The notes beneath the pieces were generated by a model. It searched no databases, had not been told where the DNA came from, and saw only the letters and a program-made list of their open reading frames with translations. A stretch of DNA of 64,000 nucleotides from UBA1563 sp041671545. Lineage in GTDB: Bacteria > Bacteroidota > Ignavibacteria > Ignavibacteriales > Ignavibacteriaceae. Each line of letters opens with the position of its first letter. Position 1 is the first letter of the stretch. Position numbers and translations under genes: made by a program. The stretch is taken from contig JBAZBI010000009.1 of NCBI GenBank assembly GCA_041671545.1, positions 1 to 64,000 of the forward strand. Direction: 5' to 3'. This document shows positions 8,450 to 15,650 of this stretch, piece by piece.

Positions 8450-8478
8450 TTGACATTCTTGTTGTATATGCTTAACAT
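8450..8478 (+). promoter_or_regulatory. Candidate promoter for the 8748 gene
   Basis: A perfect -35 box TTGACA (8450-8455) and TAACAT (8473-8478) are separated by 17 nt. The transcript would start near 8485 and carry a leader of about 260 nt before the TTG start at 8748. The interval 8306-8747 holds no recognisable gene apart from the small reading frame at 8593. Confidence 0.45.
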
Positions 8479-8581
8479 ATTTTTAGAAAAATAAATTATT
8501 CTTACTTGTTCCTTTATTTGGTTGGATGGACTTAAGTTCTTGTGTTTAAATGACTCATAATTCTTAAAGTATAACTAACGT

Positions 8582-8606
8582 AAAGGGGTTATATGATAAC
8601 CTTTTT
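8582..8606 (+). promoter_or_regulatory. Leader hairpin, terminator-like
   Basis: AAAGGGGTTAT (8582-8592) can pair with ATAACCTTTTT (8596-8606) over 11 bp, two of them G-U, with the loop formed by the ATG at 8593-8595. The T-run on the 3' arm makes it look like an intrinsic terminator or attenuator inside the leader of the 8748 gene. Confidence 0.35.
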
Positions 8607-8751
8607 CAGAACTGATCAAAATTGTTTTTATAAATTTGTAATTCAGCTTTTTGCAACTAACTGGATTTTTAATCCCTTTCTTTCGCTTTTTAATTTCACA
8701 TCAGTAAATATTTCTAAATTGGGATATTTGAGGAGCGGGGAAAAAACTTGA
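8593..8751 (+). CDS. Possible 52-residue leader peptide
   Basis: The ATG at 8593 opens a 52-codon frame (MITFFRTDQN...) that ends TGA at 8749-8751, overlapping the TTG start of the next gene by 4 nt. It is preceded by AAAGGGG at 5-8 nt. The product is rich in Phe, Asn and Ile and matches nothing I know. The overlap and ribosome site argue for translational coupling, but in AT-rich non-coding DNA a frame of this size can arise by chance. Confidence 0.25.
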   Translation: MITFFRTDQNCFYKFVIQLFATNWIFNPFLSLFNFTSVNISKLGYLRSGEKT

Positions 8752-11171
8752 AACAATTACTCATTATTCTTTCCTTTTACTCTATCTTAACATGGGGACA
8801 AACAGATAAACCTCTTTCTCCTGATTACCGAAATCATATCAACCTTCCTAAATATTCAAAAGAAAATTTTCCATTACAACAAACCGTATCATCTAGCGGA
8901 GTATGGACAGAACTGAATCCTAAAGTTCCAAGAGTTGATTATTTAGGAATAGATTTCATCAATCCAGATACCGGCTGGGCTGTGGGCGCACAAGGAGCTA
9001 TAATTTATTCTACGGATGGAGGAAATAAGTGGAATACGGCAAATAGCCCGGTAACAAATGTACTTTTGAATGTTAAAAGCTTTAATAGTCAAATTATTTT
9101 AGCCGGCGGATTCAACAAAACTATTATTAGATCAATTAACGGAGGGAAAAATTGGTCATTAATTCAAAGTGGTGGAACTGGAAATTTATGGGAAACGGAA
9201 GTGATAAATGATTCGACCGCTTTCATGTGCGGTACAAATAGTACTTTACTTAAAACCACAAATTATGGTATTAGCTGGCAGCCAATAAATACCGGAATAA
9301 ACTTAAATTATTGGTCAATAGATTTTATAAACCAAGATATTGGATTTGTTGCCTGCGACAGCGGAAAGGTACTTAAAACAATAAACGGGGGAAATACATG
9401 GACCATTATAAATACTGGATATATAAAACATCTTTACAGAATAAGAGCTTTAAGTGAAACGCATATTGTTGCTGGTGGTGAAGTGATTCTATTATCACTA
9501 ACTGGTGGTAATAATTGGAGTATTTCTTTTAATGGACCTATTGATGCTATAGCATTTATTGATGAAAATATTGGTTTTGCTTCTAGCTATGCCTCGGAAA
9601 ATTTTATTAAAAAAACTACCGATGGAGGACAATCTTGGCAAGTTCAAAGTGCCGATAATATAGGAAGCTATGGGTTAATGTTTGTCAATGATTCAACAGG
9701 ATTCAATGCGGGTTTAGGGTTGGTTATTAAAAAGACGACAAATGCCGGGAATAATTGGGTGCAGAAAATTATTAAAGATGATTTTAAAAAAGTGTGGTCA
9801 ATTTCTGAAAACCTGGCTTTTGCTATTGGAGGAGGCGTATATAAAACATCAGATGGGGGTTTGACGTGGAATTCTACTTTTCCTTATGAACCTGGAAATA
9901 TTGGTTTAGCTTCTGTTTTTTTTACCGACAACCTAACCGGGTTTGTGGGTACTAATAGTTCAGTTAGAATTTATAAAACAACAGATGCCGGTGAAACATG
10001 GATTAGAAAAAATGTAACAGGGGTTACTGTCTTAAATGAACCTATATACGACATATTTTTTGTAAATACTTCAACAGGATATGCATCAACAGGGGGTGGC
10101 GCTGTTATTAAGACAACAGACGGCGGAGAAAATTGGTTTGCAACTACAAATTCTATTTATGGAAAGGCCATTCAGTTTATTGATTCATTAAGAGGCTATT
10201 CCTTATCAGGATTGTTTACCAAAACTACTGACGGCGGCTATACTTGGACTCAAATTCCTTACCCCGACAATATGGAAAATTCTATAGACTTATTTTTCTT
10301 CGATGAACAGAATGGCTGGATTATATCCACGGATCAACTAATCCGGACTACTAATGGGGGTAGTAACTGGAGACAAATTCCCGAAGTTACAAATTTCGGG
10401 TTTGGATATTTTAATTGGCCCTCAAATAAAAGAGGTTTTATTACCGGCGGCAAAAAAAGTTATGAAACAAATGATAGCGGCAAAACATGGAATGAAATAA
10501 CAAACGAAGTTGGTTATCCTGTTAGAATGCATTCCGGGAACTTATATAGCGGCTTTGGCGTAGGAGGTAGTGGAGTGATCTTAAAGTATTTTGATTCTGC
10601 TTACGTCCCGGTTGAACTAACTTCATTCAATGCAAATGTAGAAGGGAATGATGTAATCCTTAATTGGATTACTGCCTCTGAAATTAATAATAAAGGTTTT
10701 TATATAGAGAGAAAGACTTCAAACAATAATTATAAAAAAATGGAATTTATTACCGGAAAGGGAACTTCAACTAAAAGAAATGATTATACCTACACAGACA
10801 AAAATTTAGTGAATGGGTACTATACCTACAGATTAAAGCAGGTTGATCACGATGGAAGAGAAGAGTTGAGTAGGGAAGTAACTGTCTGGATAGTATCCAA
10901 TCCCGAATTATTTGAGTTATCCCAGAATTACCCTAATCCGTTTAATCCAAACACAAAAATTACTTTTAGAACAGGCAGAAGCGGAGTATTAAAACTTACA
11001 GTTTACAATTTGCTTGGGGAAAAGATAAAGGTATTATTTAATGAGTATGCCGAAGCTGGGAAAAAATATGAAATTGATTTTAATAGCAATAATCTACCCT
11101 CAAGTATCTATTATTATGAATTGAACCAATATGGTAAAAGAGAGATAAAAAAAATGCTGCATATTAAATAG
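8748..11171 (+). CDS. Secreted Ycf48/BNR-repeat beta-propeller protein with T9SS sorting domain
   Basis: The 807-residue protein starts at TTG (8748) with GAGGAGCGGGG upstream and has a signal peptide (1-17, cleavage near TWG-Q). Residues 50-610 carry many Ycf48/sialidase-type units of the form ...KTTDGG-x-x-W..., each a propeller blade strand with an Asp-box-like S/T-x-D/N-x-G-x-x-W motif. A fibronectin-like segment follows (VELTSFNANVEGNDVILNWITASE...), common before T9SS tails. The C-terminal domain from about residue 720 carries NYPNPFNPNT and ends ...YELNQYGKREIKKMLHIK, the sorting signal. It is probably exported through the outer membrane and attached to the surface. Substrate or ligand is unknown. 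Confidence 0.85.
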   Translation: MKQLLIILSFYSILTWGQTDKPLSPDYRNHINLPKYSKENFPLQQTVSSSGVWTELNPKVPRVDYLGIDFINPDTGWAVGAQGAIIYSTDGGNKWNTANSPVTNVLLNVKSFNSQIILAGGFNKTIIRSINGGKNWSLIQSGGTGNLWETEVINDSTAFMCGTNSTLLKTTNYGISWQPINTGINLNYWSIDFINQDIGFVACDSGKVLKTINGGNTWTIINTGYIKHLYRIRALSETHIVAGGEVILLSLTGGNNWSISFNGPIDAIAFIDENIGFASSYASENFIKKTTDGGQSWQVQSADNIGSYGLMFVNDSTGFNAGLGLVIKKTTNAGNNWVQKIIKDDFKKVWSISENLAFAIGGGVYKTSDGGLTWNSTFPYEPGNIGLASVFFTDNLTGFVGTNSSVRIYKTTDAGETWIRKNVTGVTVLNEPIYDIFFVNTSTGYASTGGGAVIKTTDGGENWFATTNSIYGKAIQFIDSLRGYSLSGLFTKTTDGGYTWTQIPYPDNMENSIDLFFFDEQNGWIISTDQLIRTTNGGSNWRQIPEVTNFGFGYFNWPSNKRGFITGGKKSYETNDSGKTWNEITNEVGYPVRMHSGNLYSGFGVGGSGVILKYFDSAYVPVELTSFNANVEGNDVILNWITASEINNKGFYIERKTSNNNYKKMEFITGKGTSTKRNDYTYTDKNLVNGYYTYRLKQVDHDGREELSREVTVWIVSNPELFELSQNYPNPFNPNTKITFRTGRSGVLKLTVYNLLGEKIKVLFNEYAEAGKKYEIDFNSNNLPSSIYYYELNQYGKREIKKMLHIK

Positions 11172-11202
11172 CAGCCTCTAAAAAATAAAAATGGGAGAAA
11201 CC

Positions 11203-14200
11203 ATGTATTACAAAATCTTCTTTTTTGTTATTTTAATTTGCATGGGCAAAGCTATAGCACAACCGATAGAACAAAACTACTTATTCAATCCACCGCCTGC
11301 ACAAGACCCAACTTACTTTAATGAGATAAAACCTGAAAATGTACTTGTGGTTTATAAACGGCCTAATGATGAGACTGATACATTAGGTAATATTTCGGAG
11401 GAAATCAAAGATTATTATGTTAGCAAACGGGGAATTCCTTCGATTAATATTGTAAAAGGTTTAGATGGTGACTTTGGTTTGCCACTGCCTGACATACAGT
11501 ATTACAACGGAGAGAGCGTTGTTCTAGCACAGGATAGAGAGATAATAAAACGGAATCACCCATGTGCTGATGATGGGAATAATGGAATATGCGATACCTT
11601 GGCTTTCTATTATTACTATGAAAAAATTGCACTACCGATAACCAATTATCTGAATAATACAATAGACCCTAATACCGGGAACTATTTAAAAGATCAGATA
11701 CACTACATTGTATTATGTAAAGGGATTCCTCTTAAGATTAAATCAGCAGATTATGGGTGGGTAAAATATTGGAAAAGTTATCATATTGCAATAGATGGAT
11801 TACTCTGCTTACTGAAAACAAATAACAATAATAATCCATCAATCATGAAATTGTATCCACCCACAACTAATATCTATTATGGATGTATGGTTGAAAATCC
11901 GTATAATGGAATTGATCTTGATTTTAACTTTAATAACAGATTTAAAGCTAATCACTATTTTGTAAATAAAGTATTAAATGACAACACAAGCGCTCAATTT
12001 AAAATTACTTGTTTAGTCAGCAGGTTAGATGGAAGAAATCAGCAAGAAGTTATAGATTTAATTGATAAATCTTATACCCCGGATAAATCAGGTGAAGGAA
12101 CCTGGATTTTAGATGGTCATTATTTTTATTCATGGGAAACTGAATATTATCAGAATTATAATAGCTATAATCAAAGTACAATAGTACCAACTGCCAACAA
12201 GCTAAGCCAATATGGATTTAATGTATATTGTGATGGCACATCGAGATCACCAATATATTCGTATAGTTCACCCGTGGCTGGTTATTTATCTTGGGGAAGA
12301 CATGCAGGCTATCCTATAGGGTTTGTAGTTGACACCCTAAGTTTTGCTCTCAGACCGGGCTCGGTTTATAATACACTTGAAAGCTATAACGGAGCTTCTA
12401 TGCAATCAGTTTATAGAGTAGATGAGCAAAGTCTGTTATCTGAATTTATTCAAAATGAGGGGACTAGTGGTGTCGGTCATACATACGAACCATATTTAGG
12501 TCCCAATAATAATCCTTTTAACTTTTTTCCAGCATATGCAATGGGTTATAATATAGTCGAAGCTGCTTATCAGGGTATTGAATATTTGGCTTGGCAAAAT
12601 ATTGTTATAGGAGACCCACTTACAACGATAGCTTGGGGAAAACAAACCCTTACAGAGAATAAAACTTTGACCGGGACTAATTTAGTAACCGGCGTAATTA
12701 CAGTTCCTTCAGGCAAAACACTAACAATTGCAGCCAATGCAGTTATAAATTTTAAGCATAATGGTTCTTTAATTGTTAATGGGACTCTTGTTGTTCAATC
12801 AGGAGCTAGTCTACGATTTACAAATGGTGCTTATCTTACCATAAATGGTACTTTAAACGCAACCGGTATATCAACAAATAAAATTACATTTGATAGAATA
12901 GGAACAACTGGTTCATGGGGAGGAATAGTTTTTAATTCCGGTTCAAGCGGCAGCGTTGAATACTGCAATATTTCACATGCAACCAACGGTATTACCTGCA
13001 GCTCTACGCTGCCGATGATCAGGTATAATACTATTGCAAATAATGCAACCGGCATTTATGTTTCTAATGTTGGAACACCATCTAACGAAATTTCTTATAA
13101 CACAATCCAATCCAATACTTACCAGGGGATTTCACTTTATTACGCATCACCCAAAATTTATAGCAATGCAATTAACAGCAATGCATATTATGGAATAAGT
13201 TGTCGTTATTACTCAAGCCCGTACCTTTACGGTAATACGATTACCGGACATCCATCGAGTGCTTTAAGTTGTTACTACTATAGTTCCGCACGCCTGGTTC
13301 CATGGAATGCTTACGGCTATTATTGGGGAGCGGGGCGTAATAAAATTAAAAACAACACGGGTCATGGCATTAATGCTTCGTACTGGAGTAATTTATATCT
13401 GGGTAGCTCTCCTTACGGCGGACACAATAGTATTTGCAATAATACCGGTTATGAACTGAGAGCTTATTATGGCTGTACGATAACCGCGGAAATAAATTGG
13501 TGGGGAGCTAATCCTCCGAATACAAATGAATTTGATATTTATCAATCAACCATTGATTATGCACCGGCGGATACAACAGACTGGAATCCTGATAATCAAA
13601 GCATAGTTAGAGGACCAAACGGTATTTCTAATTCATCAACGACGAATTCCGTAAAATCAGATTTAGATAAAGCGTACGGTTTACAATCAGAAGGTAAATT
13701 TGACGAAGCAATAGCTGTGTACGATAGCTATATAAATGCAAATCCTACCGATTCAAAATCCGCTTATGCGTTAGTAAGAATAGATGAATGTTACAAATTG
13801 TCCGGTAGAGAAGGCGCTGCTATTTATCTTGATAACACGATAAAAACCAAAGCAAATAAGAACAACGAATTTGATGCTGTAAGTCTTGAATTAAAGAACC
13901 ACTATTTAATACAAGATAAAAAATTTGAAGAAGCGGTAAATAATTTAAATAAACTTGCGGTAACATATAAAACCAACAAAGATGTGGAGAAACATTCTCT
14001 CTTCAATGCAGGTTATGTATATCTTAAATATTTGAATGACTACAAAAACGCAACAGACAAATTTGATGAATTAGCCGCAAAATATCCGGACGATGAATTA
14101 GTGTTTGAGAGTAAGTATTTATTAGGTAATCTTGATGCAAATAATCGGCAAAAATTAGCGTCACCTAATATATCTAAAAGCAATTTACCAGTACCGACAG

Positions 14201-14460
14201 AGTATGCCCTTGATCAAAACTATCCAAATCCTTTTAACCCGGCAACAACAATATCTTATCAATTACCGAAAAGCGGTAGTGTTACTTTAAAAATATTCGA
14301 TATCCTCGGTAACGAAGTAAAAACACTTGTAAACGAGCAGAAAGAAATGGGCAGATACACTGTTCAATTCGATGCCGGTTCACTTGCAAGCGGTATGTAC
14401 GTTTACCAGTTACGGGTAAATGATTATACTTCAACTAAGAAAATGTTATTGCTCAAATAA
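11203..14460 (+). CDS. Secreted TIGR03790-like, beta-helix and TPR protein with T9SS sorting domain
   Basis: I place the start at 11203 (MYYKIFFFVILICMGKAIAQP, a good signal peptide) because GGGAGA lies 5-6 nt ahead; the ATG at 11191 has no such site. The 1085-residue product is modular. Residues about 45-480 match the TIGR03790 type (ENVLVVYKRPNDET..., ISEEIKDYYVSKRGIP). About 490-800 is a right-handed beta-helix (NosD/PbH1-like) with repeated N-x-I/T-x-x-N turns and many Tyr. About 820-980 holds TPR-like helices (AYGLQSEGKFDEAIAVYD...). The end is a T9SS sorting domain with NYPNPFNPAT. It is likely a large surface protein. Confidence 0.82.
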   Translation: MYYKIFFFVILICMGKAIAQPIEQNYLFNPPPAQDPTYFNEIKPENVLVVYKRPNDETDTLGNISEEIKDYYVSKRGIPSINIVKGLDGDFGLPLPDIQYYNGESVVLAQDREIIKRNHPCADDGNNGICDTLAFYYYYEKIALPITNYLNNTIDPNTGNYLKDQIHYIVLCKGIPLKIKSADYGWVKYWKSYHIAIDGLLCLLKTNNNNNPSIMKLYPPTTNIYYGCMVENPYNGIDLDFNFNNRFKANHYFVNKVLNDNTSAQFKITCLVSRLDGRNQQEVIDLIDKSYTPDKSGEGTWILDGHYFYSWETEYYQNYNSYNQSTIVPTANKLSQYGFNVYCDGTSRSPIYSYSSPVAGYLSWGRHAGYPIGFVVDTLSFALRPGSVYNTLESYNGASMQSVYRVDEQSLLSEFIQNEGTSGVGHTYEPYLGPNNNPFNFFPAYAMGYNIVEAAYQGIEYLAWQNIVIGDPLTTIAWGKQTLTENKTLTGTNLVTGVITVPSGKTLTIAANAVINFKHNGSLIVNGTLVVQSGASLRFTNGAYLTINGTLNATGISTNKITFDRIGTTGSWGGIVFNSGSSGSVEYCNISHATNGITCSSTLPMIRYNTIANNATGIYVSNVGTPSNEISYNTIQSNTYQGISLYYASPKIYSNAINSNAYYGISCRYYSSPYLYGNTITGHPSSALSCYYYSSARLVPWNAYGYYWGAGRNKIKNNTGHGINASYWSNLYLGSSPYGGHNSICNNTGYELRAYYGCTITAEINWWGANPPNTNEFDIYQSTIDYAPADTTDWNPDNQSIVRGPNGISNSSTTNSVKSDLDKAYGLQSEGKFDEAIAVYDSYINANPTDSKSAYALVRIDECYKLSGREGAAIYLDNTIKTKANKNNEFDAVSLELKNHYLIQDKKFEEAVNNLNKLAVTYKTNKDVEKHSLFNAGYVYLKYLNDYKNATDKFDELAAKYPDDELVFESKYLLGNLDANNRQKLASPNISKSNLPVPTEYALDQNYPNPFNPATTISYQLPKSGSVTLKIFDILGNEVKTLVNEQKEMGRYTVQFDAGSLASGMYVYQLRVNDYTSTKKMLLLK

Positions 14461-14465
14461 AACAA

Positions 14466-14532
14466 CCTCACCCTATTTCCCTCTCCTTTCCGCTAACGCG
14501 GACGAGCATAAGGAGAGGGACTAAGGGAGAGG
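14466..14532. repeat. REP-like long imperfect palindrome
   Basis: Outer arms CCTC-A-CCCT and AGGG-A-GAGG flank inner arms CCCTCTCCTT (14479-14488) and AAGGAGAGGG (14510-14519), with a small TCCGC-TAAC-GCGGA palindrome inside the loop. It lies between two genes on the same strand and has the look of a dispersed repetitive palindrome; it could also act as a terminator for the upstream gene. Copy number in the genome cannot be seen from here. Confidence 0.6.
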
Positions 14533-14614
14533 TCAAAGCCATTTACGTCTTTTGGGGTAGTGGGCCAAAGGACGGGATAATAATACCACCTAAATTAATT
14601 TAAAGGAGGTCATT

Positions 14615-15103
14615 ATGACCGTAGAAAATCGTGTTTCAATCATCATTCCACCCGAAGTTAAGCAGAGCGTATTGCAAAAGCTGACTGAAGTGGATGAGCT
14701 CTTAAAACCTTTCCTAATTGCGCTAAAACCGGAGGAGAGGCAATCCATTCCCAAGATGGCAGACGGAAGCGCCCCTTTTGTAGGAAAAACAATCGGGTAC
14801 TGCAAAACCAATCCCCAGTTTATGCCAAGTTATGTGAACATTCCTGAGTTGGAAATTGACTTTAAGGCAGTAACCGACTTAACCGAATTTACTTATCTCT
14901 GTTACAAGTTAAGAGACGGGTTAAAGGATACTATTGTCCTTTCCGGCAGCGAAGCATATGTAGCGGCGTTATCTTATTATAATTCTGTAAAGAATGCCGC
15001 CAAGATGAACGTTCCCGGCGCAAAGGCGATCTACGAAGATCTGAAAAAACGTTTTGAGAACAAAGGCGGCGGTACATCGCCGGAAACACCTGCTCAACAG
15101 TAA
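14615..15103 (+). CDS. Unknown 162-residue protein beside the 21-bp array
   Basis: The start is certain: AAAGGAGGT precedes the ATG by 4 nt, the best ribosome site in the window, which suggests high expression. The protein is soluble and mostly helical, with no signal peptide. Conserved-looking blocks are an N-terminal SIIIPPEVKQSVLQKLTEVDELLKP helix, ALKPEERQSIPKMADGSAPFVGK, and a C-terminal LSGSEAYVAALSYYNSVKNA followed by KMNVPGAKAIYEDLKKRF, then a short disordered tail. I recall similar unannotated proteins in other FCB genomes but cannot name a family or function. It is flanked by a REP palindrome upstream and by REP palindromes and the 21-bp array downstream. It has no other genes in its transcription unit. 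Confidence 0.85.
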   Translation: MTVENRVSIIIPPEVKQSVLQKLTEVDELLKPFLIALKPEERQSIPKMADGSAPFVGKTIGYCKTNPQFMPSYVNIPELEIDFKAVTDLTEFTYLCYKLRDGLKDTIVLSGSEAYVAALSYYNSVKNAAKMNVPGAKAIYEDLKKRFENKGGGTSPETPAQQ

Positions 15104-15111
15104 CTTCCCCC

Positions 15112-15135
15112 GGAACGCTCGCGAGCGTTTCCTAC
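15112..15135. repeat. REP palindrome 1 of an inverted pair
   Basis: GGAACGCTCGCGAGCGTTTC followed by CTAC contains a perfect 16-bp palindrome (15114-15129). It starts 9 nt after the stop of the 162-residue protein gene and may also end its transcript. Its mirror copy is at 15155-15179. Confidence 0.7.
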
Positions 15136-15154
15136 TATCTTCTGCATCCACAAT

Positions 15155-15179
15155 GTAGGGAGCCGTTCGTGATCGTTCC
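15155..15179. repeat. REP palindrome 2 of an inverted pair
   Basis: GTAGGGAGCCGTTCGTGATC followed by GTTCC is, on the minus strand, a variant of the 15112-15135 element (shared GGAACG-TC-CGA-CG and TCC-TAC). Two such units facing each other across 19 nt is the arrangement of REP doublets mobilised by TnpA-REP transposases in other bacteria; no such transposase is in this window. Confidence 0.6.
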
Positions 15180-15239
15180 ACCCAAATACAAGCCTTGTTT
15201 ACATAAATTACAAAAAAACTACCTCCATAACCTCATTAA

Positions 15240-15575
15240 TTGAGCAAAAAGAAGGGTTCATCTACCTAAAAGAGAGGTTCGCTAAGTAAAAAGATAGGAT
15301 TGAGGAGTAAAAAGGTGCGGAATCGAAGCTAAAAGGTGCAAGCACCGACCTTTTTTGTGCGACTTCGCACAAATTTACCCGGAACGAGATGCAAAAAGGT
15401 ACGACATCTCTATAAAATGGTGGTCAATCGGAGCTAAAAGGTGAGATCGCGCACCAAATTACTCCTAAGTCGGGGGAATTTACTCCGGCATCGGAGCAAA
15501 AAGCTCCGGTGTTCCTATTTTCAAGCGGGAGGGGGTACTTCAAAGGTGGGTGCGGGCATTCCGGAATCGAGTAAA
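15240..15575. repeat. Array of 16 degenerate 21-bp units in both orientations
   Basis: An A/T tract of 3-6 bases recurs at 15246, 15268, 15288, 15309, 15331, 15351, 15371, 15393, 15414, 15435, 15456, 15477, 15498, 15518 and 15542, a 21-bp step kept over 300 bp. Forward units (15240-15344, 15387-15449, 15492-15512) have the core GGAGC(T)AAAAGGTGCGG. Units at 15345-15386, 15450-15491 and probably 15513-15533 are the same core inverted, for example minus-strand GGAGTAATTTGGTGCG. Flanking bases vary from unit to unit. Neighbouring opposite units make hairpins: TTGTGCGA/TCGCACAA (15355-15372), GAGATG/CATCTC (15386-15411), CGGAGC-AAAAA-GCTCCG (15492-15508). Stops interrupt the frames read through it, so it is non-coding. 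It is not a CRISPR: no constant repeats or spacers. Confidence 0.85.
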
Positions 15576-15603
15576 CAACATATTTCTATCCCGTTGTTTT
15601 ACC
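15571..15603. terminator. Stem-loop between the array and the GH13 gene
   Basis: GTAAACAAC (15571-15579) can pair with GTTGTTTTAC (15592-15601) with one bulged A. It is placed between convergent elements, 50 nt beyond the stop of the minus-strand GH13 gene, and could end transcription from either side. Confidence 0.35.
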
Positions 15604-15650
15604 TAGGGAAGGATTATAAAACTAAATTCCACATAAAGGTATAATCAGCT

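Noticed and set aside
15240..15575. The 21-bp array as a CRISPR
   Set aside because: There is no constant repeat alternating with unique spacers of similar length, units are inverted relative to each other, and no cas gene is near.
15441..15644. A 67-codon open frame inside and beyond the array
   Set aside because: It has no ribosome site, its Arg/Lys/Ser-rich product reflects the repeat composition, and other frames over the same units are stopped.
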